Assembly (NCBI RefSeq): GCF_013373865.1
Contig: NC_050474.1
Coordinates: forward strand, 8,213,061 to 8,277,060
Source: Monomorium pharaonis
Taxonomy: Eukaryota > Arthropoda > Insecta > Hymenoptera > Formicidae
Length of the DNA stretch: 64,000 nucleotides
Reading direction: 5' to 3'
The notes beneath the pieces are model-generated. The model worked only from the letters and a program-made list of their open reading frames with translations. It did not search any database and had not been told where the DNA came from. Position 1 is the first letter of the stretch. The number at the start of each line of letters is the position of its first letter. The position numbers and the translations under genes are program-made. Of the stretch, positions 33,458 to 45,910 are shown in pieces.

Positions 33458-33906
33458 TTAATATGCAAAAATAAAATTCTTTGTCTAGAAGTACTTCGGG
33501 AATAATTTAAAATATAGACAATTATTTGACAGGGTCATTCAGAATAACATTAGGTCCGTAAAATAACGTATTCCTGACGCAATTCTAAAACGATTTTTCC
33601 TTTACCAAAATTTTATTTGAAGCGTAGTTTTAGAGTTATAAGCCAAAATAGTTAACGAATTACGCGTCGAGTACAGAAGGCAGGCAGGGGCGGCGCGTCA
33701 CGAGCGTAACGCGGGCGCGGCTGACTATCCGCGCCAGCTGACCGGTGATTACCACCGCGTAAGTCGCTATTTTATCTTATAACATAAAATTATGCTTTAA
33801 ATAAAATTTTGGTAAAGAAAAGATTGTCTCGGAATTATGTTAGGAATACGTGTTTTTTAGAATCATTGTAATAATTCAAAGTTGTTTTGGATCGCCGGCG
33901 GTCGAA

Positions 33907-34131
33907 CGCTGCAACCAGCTGATTGCTACTTACACGCGATGTGTGTGTATGCCGTGTTTCTATAAGAGAGCGCGAGAGAGTGAGAGAGAGAGAGAGAGAG
34001 GGGGAGGAGGAGGACATACGTTCATACACACGCTCGCACACACTTTCTCTCTCTCTCTCTTTTTCTCTTTTTTACACAAGCACGGCATACATACACACAT
34101 CGCGTGTAGCAATCAGCTGGTTGCAGCGTCT
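33907..34131. repeat. Palindrome with GA/CT microsatellite
   Basis: CGCTGCAACCAGCTGATTGC is mirrored near 34110-34131, and the centre is (GA)n then (CT)n. Confidence 0.6.
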
Positions 34132-35105
34132 GACGCACAAACACTCATACACTCTCTCATTTAATTACTCACACACCTGTTCACTCACCTTGTAGCAGCG
34201 TAGCCAATCTTCATGCTTATGAACAATCATCAGAGATGATTGTTAAAGATACGCGACACATTCAAACTTTCTCGCTTTTACTAATTACACTCAATTGATA
34301 ATTACACAATAAAAATTACAGGTTTACTGTTTATTCATTCACTACGGATTTCCAAAAATTATTTTACTCATCGTTTTCAAAAATTACTTTAAAAGAAACG
34401 CGAATGCAAATAGCGCAGGACTCGACGCGAAGCGACGGACCGCAGAGACTGCACGACGACGACCACGAGGGTTAAGGCCATCACACAATGCCAGGCAACA
34501 AGCAATAGGAACAGGAAATAAGGAAAGAGAGAAAGAGAGAAGATGATCCTTTCTCTCTTTCATTATTTCTGTTCCTATTGCCTGTTGCCTGGCATTGTGT
34601 TTAGACCCTTATGTTTACAACGTGCTGCGACTGGGACCAAAAATGCCGGCGCGGCGCCGTAAACAGAGGCAGCGAGCGCGTCAGTGCGACGGCGTGGTAG
34701 GAGTCGCTGTCGCGACTGTTGCCGTCTGCGGCACCGCATCCTTGGCTGCATGGCGCGTGATTGACGCGAGCGGCAAGATAAAACAAACGATCGGCTAAAA
34801 CCTTTGTATTGCGAATGCGGTAGAAAACATGAAACGTATGACGTACTTAAAAAAATTCATTATTTATTATAATTAATAACTATTTCTAATTGTAATAAAT
34901 AATTATTATTTTAAAAAGCATATGTTATACGTTATTACGTTTTCAAAACTATTGCAGTTACGATACAAAAGTGTCAGTCATCGCAAGAATAATGTAATTA
35001 ATAAATTACATTTGAGAAAATTTATTTTTATTCTGCTCGTGAGAGATGTTCCACTGTCGAAATGTATTGGTCGCTCTGAAAAGAGCGGATTGTTAAAAAA
35101 ATTTT
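34132..35105. other. Interior of the mariner-type element, no gene seen
   Basis: Apart from the MITE at 34472, it is AT-rich or GC-rich sequence without recognisable motifs. Short open frames in the GC-rich part (34600-34800) look like composition effects. Confidence 0.4.
34472..34608. mobile_element. 137-bp palindromic MITE
   Basis: CACAATGCCAGGCAACAAGC is mirrored by TTGCCTGGCATTGTG, with a GA/CT-rich centre. The duplication is unclear. Confidence 0.6.
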
Positions 35106-36146
35106 TTAAAGTAGATACTCGAAATGCCCGCCGTCCATTCTAACGCAAGCTCTCATGCGTTTTAATAAATTTCTTTCGACGTTCTTCATTACTTCTTCGT
35201 CGATATCCCAAACAGCAAATCGTAATCTTGTCTCTAGGTCTTCGATATCTTCGGGAAGCATTTTACAAATTACTTCCTTACAATATCCCCATAAGAAGAA
35301 GTCTAGAGGATTAAGATCCGGAGATCTTGCGGGCCAACGTATCGGGCCGTACCGACCCATCCAGCGTCCGGGAAAATGTTCGTTTAAGTAATTTGTAACA
35401 ATTCTGGCGTTGTGTGGCCCAGCACCGTCTTGTTGAAAGATAATCTTGTTTCTTTCAAATAATGGTACATTTTTTAGGAAATCTGGTAAATTTTCTGTTA
35501 GAAAATCAACGTAGGTTCTTCCAGTTAAAATGTCTTGGAGAATAACTGGACCAAGTATCTCAGTGCCTCTTATTCCAGCCCACACATTAAGTTTCCAACG
35601 AATTTGAAAATTTCGGAGTTGCGTGACTCTGGGATTTTCTAACTCCAAAAGTGCATATTATGCACATTAAAAATTCCTTCTTGCGTGAATAGCGATTCAT
35701 CGCTGAATATTACACGAAAGGAATATCGAGGATCTCGATCAATGTTTCGCAGAAAATTTTCGCAAAATATTCGTCTTGCAGAGTAATCTGCTGGTCGTAA
35801 ATGTTGCACGCGTGTATAATGAAACGCGTGCAACTTTTCTTCTTTTAATATCCTTTGTACGGTTGACCAAGATAAGTGTTGTTTTCGAGCAACTACCCGA
35901 ATACTCGTTTCAGGATTATTCTCGAAAGCACGTAACACTCTCTCCGTGTTCCGTACATTTCGAACATTGCGATCTCTCCCAGCGTCATGTTTGTTCGGCA
36001 GGAGACTGCCAGTATCGTGAAGTCTTTGAGCTGCTGTATGTATGACTTAACCCGATGGATGTCTTCGGTGTGGAAACAATTCGGCGTATCTTTTTGCAGC
36101 AGGGTACGGCTGCCCGTGACACTCGCCAAGTGCCATTATCATGTCG
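35106..36146 (-). pseudogene. mariner/Tc1-superfamily transposase (frameshifted)
   Basis: Three overlapping minus-strand frames follow one another: about 36146-35930, 35938-35639 and 35648-35106. The N-terminal part looks like a helix-turn-helix region. The middle has VARKQHLSWSTVQRIL, then the first Asp in FSDESLFT. The last part has the second Asp in QQDGAGPHNA and the third in RSPDLNPLDFFLWG, then the stop. The DDE/D enzyme would cut at TA. The spacing between the second and third Asp is 36 residues by my count, not the 34 of classic mariner. At least two frameshifts make this copy inactive. Total length would be about 345 residues. Confidence 0.82.
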
Positions 36147-36728
36147 TAGTACTCTTGACTTGTGTATGCTGCCATATCTTCTTCGCTCTTATTGATAATT
36201 GCAGGGTTATTGATTGCGGCATCGATCGTGCGTCTAATTTATACGATCTTCGCGGGTGGTCGATGCCCCCTCCTCGCCCCCGCGACGAATCGTGAACACC
36301 GCACACGCTACGACAAATCGCGAACAACGAGGGGGCGAGGAGGTTGCAGCGTTCGACGGCCGGCGATCCGAAACAACTTTGAATTATTACAATGATTCTA
36401 AGAAACACGTATTCCTAACATAATTCCGAGACAATCTTTTCTTTACCAAAATTTTATTTAAAGCATAATTTTATGTTATAAGATAAAATAGCGATTTACG
36501 CGGTGGTAATCACCCGTTAGCTGACGTGGATAGTCAGCCGCGCCCGCGTTACGCTCGTGACGCGCCGCCCCTGCCTGCCTTCTGTACTCGACGCGTAATT
36601 CGTTAACTATTTTGGCTTATAACTCTAAAACTACGCTTCAAATAAAATTTTGGTAAAGGAAAAATCGTTTTAGAATTGCGTTAGGAATACGTCATTTTAC
36701 GGACCTAATGTTATTCTAAATGACCCTG

Positions 36729-39290
36729 TATATTAAAGTACTTTTTGGGGATCTATGGAATATGTACTGAAGTTGTGGTTAAGGAAATTTTTCACATTCT
36801 CGCATAAATCTTCATTATTTCAATTCTTTTACCCAATGGATTACTGTCTCTTTTGAGACAAAGTACTACGCTTTCAATGCGCCTATTAGGCGTCAGTTAT
36901 TTTAGATATAATTATAAGATAGCTCTTTTGTAGCTGTTATATACTCTTATTTTTTATTCTTTCCTTGTTACGGTAAGGAAATCTCTATAGTCATAAAAAA
37001 GGGGTCTTAAACATTATTATTAATACTCTTTGAATTTAAGAATTTTAATCTAATATTTTAATATTTTATCTCTCCAAGTGTATCGATTTTCCTTTGTAAC
37101 CCTGCTCAAGGTCTATTTGCTATCATAAAGATTTCTTTGTCTCCTACATAGGGTGTTTACTTTCTTGATAATATTTGTCGTAAGCAGACTTAATGGATAT
37201 CGCCACCAAGGTTGTTTTTTGAATATACGAATTTTTCCATATATCTTTTTTATATTAATGCCTTGTTACATATATACACATTGTTAGGATTTCCCTCAAG
37301 ATGAAATGTAATTTTCCTAAATTAGGTTAATTTAATGTAGATATTTCCTTACACACGCTTATTGATTACATCACTATTTATTCATAGTTGTACTGCAGTA
37401 GAATACCTTGTATTCATGCATTGAGAATTAATAAAATCAAGGAACTATAATAACTGTATGAGTAAACAACAGTAGAGTATTTATTTGGTGACAGTGGCAA
37501 CTCTTGCCATTACAATTATGAATACTATTATAAAGTCTAAGCTATTTCCAATAACAACAGCTTCTTTACAAAGAGAATTCATTTGTGAGTGATACGGAAC
37601 TATCTAATCATGATATATTGCTGAGTCACATACTGCACAATTTTTTTTAATAAATTGGGTTAACGACTTTGTTACATAAAATTACTAGTGTTGTATATTT
37701 CTGCTTCTTGAATCGTAGATTAAATAGATAATCTCGTTTTTGGTAAGAGCAAAGTAAGATATTAATTCACGCTGTAAACCCCTCAACTTATAAAAAATGA
37801 TGTATTTGCTTCTGTGAAGCTACAACTATGTCACATCTGGGTATCGATCATGTAATTTTTCTTCTAAGACAGAAACGTGAAAAGTGAAAAGTGAAACGTT
37901 ACTGTCTCTTTCTATTTACCACAATAGAAAGAGATAGTTACATGAAACTTCACTTTTCACGTTTTCGCCCTAAGGAAAAAGTTACATGATCGCTGCCCTG
38001 ATGTAGATGTATGAATTCAACTAATATATATTTGCCATTGCTATAATCCAAATCCATATTGGAATTCTTCTCAAATTAAGTGTTATTTTTGTTTTTTAAT
38101 CTATATATGTATTTAAGGTGATTTACGCAGGTACAATCATCTATAATCATTAATGCCATTTTATATTGCGAATTCTGGTTTTATATTATCTTGTATTTGT
38201 ATTTTTGTGGCTTCTGGGATAGCCACAGATCTCTATAATTTGCGTGATAAACTGGTATATATATTTTAGATCTTGCGTTTTCAGAACATATGTATTCCTC
38301 TTTAAATATATTTATTGTTAATTCTATAAATCCCAAGTCATTCTTGAAATCATTATTGTTGGTATTGGATCTAATGTATGACCGTTACAGAGCTGTCCTA
38401 TATATGATTTACTGCTAACCCAATCTATCTGTTATTTGTTCATTGCTGCTATCAATAATAAAAACTGTTAATATTTGTATGCAAAATTGTTTATACATAT
38501 TAATTTTGCTTTGTGGAGGCTCTAAATATAATTCTTTAAGATAAAGAACACAGTATAAGTGTAATGAGAGCCAAAGCTGAATGTTAGTAGCTTAAACATA
38601 TATTATTGTGTACAAATCTTAGTTACAAACATTTCGGCGCATTGTTTTCGGCCATCTTCAGCGTATAATATAAATATGATACAATTAGTTCGTTACTTGG
38701 TTGTTAGAGATAACTTTCCAGTGCACATAAGGTTGTAGAACAATATGTATTTGTTGAAAGATACCAATCTTCTCCATTACTCAGAAAACTACATTCAGTT
38801 GAGGAATCACATTAGGATCAACAACTCATAATTAAATGAATTAATGAATATCGGTAAATACCTTATTCTGATATGGTTGAGGTTTTCATGCTTTAAAATT
38901 GGATGAATAAATTCAAACTCTAGTTCGTCGTATGTCACGTTTATGAATTTCTATATTGACAGCAAGTAATGATTGAAATAATGAAATAGATAAATAGATG
39001 TAAAATTAAATTAAATTTAAATTTGTGTCCATAGATAAAATAGAAAAGAGACGAAACGAGTAAAAAAAAAGAAGCGTAAAGCAGTCATACGTAAAACTTT
39101 GTTGTATAAGTTAATGAAAATTATGTTAAAAGGGAAGCTATTAAATCAATAAATAACTAAATTTGAACTAACATTATGCATAAAATTAAATAAAATAAAA
39201 TGTATATTAAATATGAATTAAAATTAAGATAAACGTAAAAGATTAAAATTCATGAACTTGAATATTTTTTATAATAAGAGCCATTTACAA
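36729..39290. other. Long stretch without recognisable genes
   Basis: AT-rich with short open frames only. One palindromic MITE lies at 37840-37999. The right part may hold the 3' UTR of the minus-strand non-LTR remnant beyond it. Confidence 0.45.
37840..37999. mobile_element. 160-bp palindromic MITE
   Basis: GGGTATCGATCATGTAA on the left pairs with TTACATGATCGCTGCCC on the right. Inner words ACGTGAAAAGTGAA are mirrored as well. No clear duplication. Confidence 0.55.
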
Positions 39291-40771
39291 TAAGATATCT
39301 TTAATATTTAATAATTCTTTATTTTCTTTAGCTATACATGCCAAGAAGGGGGCTTGGTTTACAATGATTCTAAACACTCATCCCTCTATCCACACATTCA
39401 TTCTACTAAATCTCTATCCTTTTATCTTCTATTATACCATGCTTGATTTATAAACATATACGCTTCTTATCTCATTTTACAAATTTCCGCATCTGACTAG
39501 TCAGTGAACTTTACAATTAATTTTATTTCTAACTACAAGTAAGTGCCTCTAATAACCGATAACATATATAAAAATAAATTTTTACAAATACTAATAAAAA
39601 CTACAGAATCTTCCTACTTATAACAGTTTTATTATATCACAGTTTCCTCTTTTGCTTATAACATCTTTCCTATCTCGTACAACATCTTACGTTCTTGTTT
39701 TATCGCATTAATTTTCGTTCCTATCTAGTTTTTAGTTCATAATTTATTTTTAACACCCTTGACAACGGTTTTGATCTATCCATTTTCCAATTCTACTGGA
39801 CTGAATCTATTACCTTTATCCTTTCCTTTTGTAATTTCTTTTTTAACCAAAACTCTCTTAGAACTTTATCTTTTGTTTTATCTAGCTCATCGTTTTCTAA
39901 TCTTTTTAGTCTTTTCTTCTAATTTTTACCTAATATCTTGAAAAAATTTTTTGCTATCTCGCAATCCTTAATAAAGTGTTCTAGCTTATCTTTTCCTTTC
40001 CTACAAAATACGCATAGTCTTTTTTTTTCCTGTAGCCAATATTTATTATTCTTTTCCATATTTCCGCACCATAATCTAACGCTCTCAATCCAATGTTATC
40101 TTTTCGTGCTACATTTATCCTACTTAAATAGCTAGGTAACCTATCCTATTCATATTTTCCTTATATTTGGTGTTATATCTCGCGTTTTTTAATCTACTTT
40201 CTTTTTCTTTTTGTACATCCCTGTTTCTATACTCCAGTTTGTTTATCATTTTCCTAGTCTCCTCATTTCCTAGTAGTTCAGTTTCTCTCGAGCTCTATCT
40301 ATTTCTATTATAATAACTCTCTCTTTATTTCCCATAATTTATTAATCCTTCCATTCCTTCGTTGCTTTTTTATTTCAGCATAACTTTACACATCTATTAT
40401 CACTCAAAACTTTAATTTTATTTAAAAAATTCTTAGCTTTGATACCCTATTTAATTATTAATTTTTCTAACCCTAACTCTCTTGACATTAAATATCTCGG
40501 AGTGCAAAAATCTAAACTAAAAATTCACCTAGCACAATCTAACATCATTTTTTCTAATTCCTTCTTCTTTTCCCATCCCCATATTTTTACTTTGTGTGAT
40601 ATTGCACTTTTGACTAGATAACTACTAAATAGCATCCATCTTTTACCATAATCATTTCTACATATTCTTTCCCCTAAATCCCAAACCTTATTATTGGCCG
40701 CCAATTTACCTCTCTTTCCTTTATATGATCTCTATAAATCCCTTTTTTATTGAAAGTAAAACCTAGATATT
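39291..40771 (-). pseudogene. C-terminal remnant of a third non-LTR retrotransposon
   Basis: On the minus strand from 40771: QYLGFTFNKKG, then KLAANNKVWDLGERICRND, KIWGWEKKKELEKMMLDC, a stop, LDFCTPRYLMSREL, another stop, and further down CVFCRKGKDKLEHFIKDC, a Cys/His motif common at the end of ORF2 in such elements. Many stops and frameshifts. A 3' UTR probably reaches 39291, where an A-rich stretch follows. It abuts the copia-like element, with a shared TCGACAATA-like junction. Confidence 0.72.
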
Positions 40772-43700
40772 GTCGACGTACAAAACATTTTTCTCATTAT
40801 TCATACCGATTTTACTTAACAGTCGCGTAATCCATACTATTTCTTTTGCTGCCTGGGCTGCACTTACATATTCAGCCTCAGTAGTTGACAGTGCAACACT
40901 TTGTTGTTTTTTGCTCTGCCAAGTTACTGCAGCATCGCTAAATTTACACAGAACACCGGTTGTCGATTTTCTCGTTACCTTATCGCCCGCGAAATCCGCA
41001 TCACTGTAGCATTCGAATTTCCCGCTAGTCTTATAGTGTAAACCTACATTGTTTGTATTCTTTAGATATCTCATTATTCGTTTTACTAAGCGCCAGTGTG
41101 CATTCGTTGGAGTTTCTAATGCTCTCGAAGCTACATTAATGGCGAACGCTATGTCGGGCCTAGTGACTACCTGCAGATACATTAAATGCCCTTCTGCTTC
41201 ACGATATGGCACCTCCGATTTGATTGTGACGAGATCTTTTTTGTCCCATCCACTATCTATTGGTGTTGACACGGGCTTTGCATCGTTTAATTTGAAGCGC
41301 TCTAAAATTTTCTTTATGTAGCTTTCTTGACTCAAGAATATTGATTCATCGTTTAGACGAAGTATCTCTATACCTAAGAAAACTTTAACGTCAACGGTTA
41401 TTTTTGCTTTGAAATTTTTCTGTAATTTTGACAAGAAAAGATCAATGTCCTTTTCACACGTCGCCGCTATTAATCCGTCGTCTACCCATAAAACTAAAAG
41501 AAATATCCCTTTGTTTTTTATTTTATAAAACATACACGAATCGGCACTGCTCTCCCTCAAGTTGCAATTTGTAAGAAATTCTGTGAAAAGTTCATTGCCT
41601 CGGACTTTGCTTTAGAGTCTAAAGCAAAGTCCGAGATAATGAACTTTTCACAGAATTTCTTACAAATTCTCCGGTAGTACGCTTTGATACAATAAGAATC
41701 GTGTTAAGCATTGTTGCACGCGAAAAATTACATTTGCGACAATTTGATATAAAAACCGCGTTTTTATACGGAACCGTAAACGAAGAAATTTACATGCAAC
41801 AACCAAAAGGGTTCGAAGACGGTACCATGCGCGTATGTAAACTATTAAAAAGTTTACATACGCGCATGGTACCGTCTTCGAACTCTTTTGGTTGTTGCAT
41901 GTAAATTTCTTTGTTTATGGTTCCGTATAAAAACGCGGTTTTTATATCAAATTGTCGCAAATGTAATTTTTCGCGTGCAACAATGCTTAACACGATTCTT
42001 ATTGTATCAAAGCGTACTACCGGACTGAAGGTCTCGAAGTAATCAATTCCCTCCTTTTGAGAGCAACCTTTGATTACAAGCCGCGCTTTATAATTATCTT
42101 TCGATTCTAATCTGTCTTTACGCCGAAATATCCATCGATTTTGAATAATGCGCGCGTTGTTTGGCTTTTCTACTAGAGCATACGTATTGTTTTCACGCAG
42201 CGACTTTATTTCTTTTTCCATTGCAATTTTCCAATTTTTCGCGTCTTTCGATTTTATTGCTTCCTTATAGTCTATCGGTTCGGCGTTAGCTAAATTTGCA
42301 ACTGGATTGCCGTAGAATTCAGGTTGTTTAAGTTTAGACCGATCTCTCAATTTTCTGTCATACGCGTTTTCGTTTTCTCGTTCGGTTTCGCGTGGCTCTA
42401 TTTCACGAGTTTTTAATGACTCTATTTCTCGCGGTCCGCAGTCATTTACTTGAGACTTTATGTGATTGTTCTTTATTTTAATTTCAGTCTCAGTTTTGGC
42501 CAATTTTTTATCCTTAAATAAAACGTCTCGACTTACTATGATATTGCGAAGTTCCGGGATCCACACACGATATCCTCGCATACCTTCAATGTATCCTACA
42601 AAATAGCCCTTATATGCTTTTCGGTCTAATTTCTTTCTCTTCTCTTTAGGTACGTGCACGAAGCATTCGGTGCCGAAAACTCTGAAATAATCTACGCTAG
42701 CCTCTTTGTTAAACCATAATTCGTACGGAGTCTTATTACCTGACTTAGTGGGCCCTGTTCTATTTAATATGTGTACAGCGCAATTAATCGCTTCTGCCCA
42801 TAAGAACTGCGGTAGGTCGGGTCTCGAATACAGCATTGAACGTGCGGCTTCTACTATGATGCGATTTTCGCGTTTGGCCGTACCATTCAATTCTGGCGTA
42901 TACGGAACGGTGACCGTATGCTTAATACCTGATTTATTAAGAAAATCACGGACGTTTTTGTCAATATATTCTCGACCCCCATCCGTACGCAGTACACTTT
43001 TACATTGTTACCGAAGCGCGTTTTTACTTCTTTGCAGAAGATCTCTATCTTGTCTTTTACTTCAAATTTGTTACGCAGGAAGTAAATTACTCGATATCTG
43101 CTGTAATCGTCCTTAAAGGTGACAAAATATCTATTTTTTCCGAGTGACTCTACATTCATCTGTCCGCATACATCGGAATGAATTAGTTCTCTAGGCTTGG
43201 TAGCGCGTTCAGTTCTTTCTCCGAACGGTAATCTATGATGCTTTCCGTATGCGCACCCATCGCAAAACTCGTTATTGATAGTTACATTGATTCCTTTTTT
43301 CTCAAGAAAATTTTTAACATGACGCTTGTTTTGGTGACCGAGTCGTTCATGCCACAATTGTAATGTATCAATTTTACTCGTAATACATGCTTTATTCGGT
43401 AGTATAACACGCAAATCTATTCTATATAAATTTCCGATTTCCATTCCTACGGCTATTATTTTATGATCGCGAGTAAGAACACATTTTTTACCGTTTTGAC
43501 AAATTGAAAAGTCTATGCCCCCTTTTGCAGACGCTCATACAGAGAATAAATTATGTTTCATACCAGGCGTGTGAAGAACATCATACATGATTCCTTGTGA
43601 CCATTTTCCGTTTATTCTTGTTTCGATTTTGATGTAACCTTGTCCTAGCGTTGGCACTTTTTCTCCGTTGCCAATGTAGACCTTTAGCGGCTTTTAAAAC

Positions 43701-44689
43701 TGATGATACTCGAAGAACCAGTCTCGTTGATTTGTCATGTGGTCCGACGCCCCTGTATCTAGTAGCCAGTAGTCCTCTGTCTTTGTTTGTTCCGTAGATC
43801 TCGTGAATGCTTGTGCTGTTGACGCACTCGACGTATCTTCGTTCTCCTTGTGCTCTCCTTGCTTCGGGCAGTTTTTCTTTAAATGATCTTTTGATCCACA
43901 ATTGTAACAGTCCCAGCAGTCCTTGGTTTTGTGGTTCGTTCTACCACACGTGTGGCATCTTCCTTTTTGTATTTTCGTTTTGCCTTTCTTGGAAGAGTCA
44001 GTCTTCAAATTCTTTTCCGAAATTAAGGCTGTTGTCTCTTCTTCTTCATCCTTGCCTTTCAAGCGCATTTCTTCCGTCATGAGCCTTGCCGTTAAATTTT
44101 CAATTGTTCTCTTCGTGTCGTCCGTAGAGTCCCACGCGCTGTGGAAATGGCTGAATTTGGGCGGTAGCGTGCAGAGAATCCTCGTAATTAACATAGATGC
44201 CGGTATCTCTCCCCCTAGCGCTTTCATTTTATTCACCATTCCTTCGAGCTTCGATATATGCTGTGCCACGTTTCCAGCTGGATCCCAACGAAAATCGAAG
44301 AATTCTTTTTGTATCAGAGACAGGCTTTCCTCTGACTTCATGTCAAATACTCTGTGCAACTTTTCCCACATATCCTTTGCAGTTTCACAGCTCATTATTA
44401 GCTGCAACGGTCTTGTCTCAAGAGTCGTAACGATGAGTTTTTTTGCTGCTCTGTTAGCACTCGTCCATGTGGCCAACTTTGTTTCGTACTCTTGTGTTCC
44501 TCGTGCGGGCTTGACGAGTGTGCCATCACACACCTTTAATATATCGTCACTTTCCATCAGTGTGCGTATAATAAACTGCCATTCTTGCCAATTTGCTGCA
44601 TCACGCAGTTTTTCTACCTTGGTTCTGCCAACTTCCATGTTTGTTGACACGTAACTGCGCACTATTCTGACACGTGGTATAGTGTTCAA
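40771..44689 (-). pseudogene. copia-like Gag-Pol (frameshifted, rearranged, truncated)
   Basis: Gag (from 44689) has the UBN2/DUF4219-type start, then two knuckles (CHTCGRTNHKTKDC, CYNCGSKDHLKKNC) and the protease motif LLDTGASDHMT. A frame change near 43690 is followed by a GAG-pre-integrase HERLGHQNKRH motif and the integrase core (IHSDVCGQM, then a frame change near 42900, NGTAKREN). The RT part shows NRWIFRRK, ARLVIKGCSQ, FDIKTAFLYG, and, beyond the rearrangement, VLWVDDGLIA, the copia-type YVDD equivalent. RNase H shows YSDADFAGDK and STTEAEYVSA. It ends in LYVDN. The copy cannot be active. Confidence 0.85.
41572..42027. repeat. Inverted duplication inside the copia RT region
   Basis: Two adjacent palindromes: one centred near 41621 (arms about 50 bp), one centred near 41850 (arms about 175 bp). 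The middle segment, 41622-41849, repeats parts of the RT-coding sequence in plus orientation, with the downstream part before the upstream part. A few coding differences between the arms show that the duplicate has had time to diverge or came from another copy. Confidence 0.75.
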
Positions 44690-44796
44690 ACACCGATTGC
44701 ACTCTTATTGTTAGTGTTCCTTTACACGTTCACGAAGTATGATGCAACTCGCGATTTACTGAACGACAATTATTAATCTTTCTCACACGGTCGCGC

Positions 44797-44810
44797 CTGG
44801 GCCCATAACC
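44797..44810 (-). promoter_or_regulatory. Primer-binding site, half-tRNA type
   Basis: The plus-strand sequence CTGGGCCCATAACC is that of the anticodon arm of initiator tRNA-Met. Its complement is the known copia primer site, used with a cleaved half tRNA. It lies directly next to the LTR end. Confidence 0.8.
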
Positions 44811-45173
44811 TGTTGGTGTTAGTGTTAGTTGGGTGGCGAATTGTGGAAAGAGTCGATATGGAAAGATTAACTTTATTACTGCGTTTTTTTTTACATAGCA
44901 CGACGAGCAGTTGCCTTTTAGGCTGCTTGCTTAGAACTGACTGACGCACTGCATTTTTCCGCTCGCATTCGGCCGCACGACGTTTTCCCCCACTCCCTAC
45001 TCTCTTTTGTTTTTTGAACAGCGTCTAGATTTCGTATAGCTTGCTTTACAAAACGCTTCTGTGTCTGGTCTTTACACCGACTTTCTTTAACAAAAAAGGA
45101 AAATTTGAAATCCATAAAAGGCTTTGGTCTACCCCCACGACTGATGTTCTCTTGGACAATAGACATCCTGGTA
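44811..45173 (-). repeat. copia 5' LTR (only one left)
   Basis: The inner edge is fixed by the primer site. In minus orientation it would run TGTACCAGG...CACCAACA, thus TGT...ACA as usual. The outer edge is inferred from this pattern only. Confidence 0.55.
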
Positions 45174-45910
45174 CAGTGTTCTCTTTGAGACAGAAATTTA
45201 TGGAAAAGAAAGAAAAAGAAGTTTGCGTGCTAATGTTTTGGCAATTGTCTAATGAGTTTGAATAAATAAAATAATTTTTTTATACCGATAAATAAGCATT
45301 TAATCGTCCCCTTAGCTAAATAGGGAAGGGTGCCTCAAGGAAGAGAAGAAGCAAAATATCTTTAAGCAATTCATAAAAACAGTGTAAAGCGCACGATACG
45401 ATTTTTATGCTAGCACGCATATGAGGCGTTTTACGATTGGGTTACAATTGGTAATATAATCATTCGAGCCAATCAGGACACGTAATAAGATGTCTCATAT
45501 GCGATCTAGCATGAAAAATCGCATTGTTTACTAAAAGCTTAAGTTTGATATGTTAGGATTAAAAATGATAAATGCATTAAATTTTCTCTGATATTGTTTT
45601 TACTTGTAACTTACATACTATATGATTTTTATTGATAGTTAAACTTTAGAATGTTGTCATCACAACAATATAATGAAAAATATTTGTAACCTTAATTTTT
45701 ATAAATACAAGTAATATAATTATTAAATTAAGAAGGAAGAAAAATAAGCACATTATTTTTAAGTTTAAATTTACAATAACATTCTAGGGTTAATTAATTT
45801 TTTTACAAGTTATATATTTTTAAATTTATGATGAAATAGATTTTAAGAACCAATAATTAATACTTATGATTAATAATCTTATATAAATTTCAATCTGAGA
45901 TAGAAGGAAC
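45174..45910. other. Upstream region of the KIN17-like gene
   Basis: AT-rich; holds one palindromic MITE at 45396-45526. I see no clear TATA box or other promoter motif. Confidence 0.4.
45396..45526. mobile_element. Imperfect palindromic MITE
   Basis: CGATACGATTTTTATGCTAG is mirrored by CTAGCATGAAAAATCGCA, with CATATGAG words inside. Duplication not clear. Confidence 0.5.

Larger units (their letters stand above)
33530..36728. mobile_element. mariner-type element with long terminal repeats
   Basis: The left end CAGGGTCATTCAGAATAAC is mirrored at the right (GTTATTCTAAATGACCCTG) and followed by TA; the left flank reads GA, perhaps a mutated TA. The inverted arms are about 380 bp (33530-33912, 36345-36728), long for this group. 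The transposase is on the minus strand at 35106-36146. A microsatellite-rich palindrome and a MITE lie between the left arm and the gene. Confidence 0.75.
40771..45173 (-). mobile_element. copia-type LTR retrotransposon (truncated)
   Basis: Minus-strand order: LTR (about 45173-44811), primer site (44810-44797), gag with knuckle and protease (44689-43694), integrase (43444-about 42600), RT and RNase H (to 40771). The 3' end and the second LTR are missing; the copy stops in RNase H, where the non-LTR remnant begins. An internal inverted duplication lies at 41572-42027. Confidence 0.85.

Noticed and set aside
34595..34798. Short GC-rich coding gene
   Set aside because: No motif, frames open on both strands, and it lies inside a mariner-type element.
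43923..44654. 243-residue plus-strand frame
   Set aside because: It is the antisense shadow of the copia gag on the minus strand.
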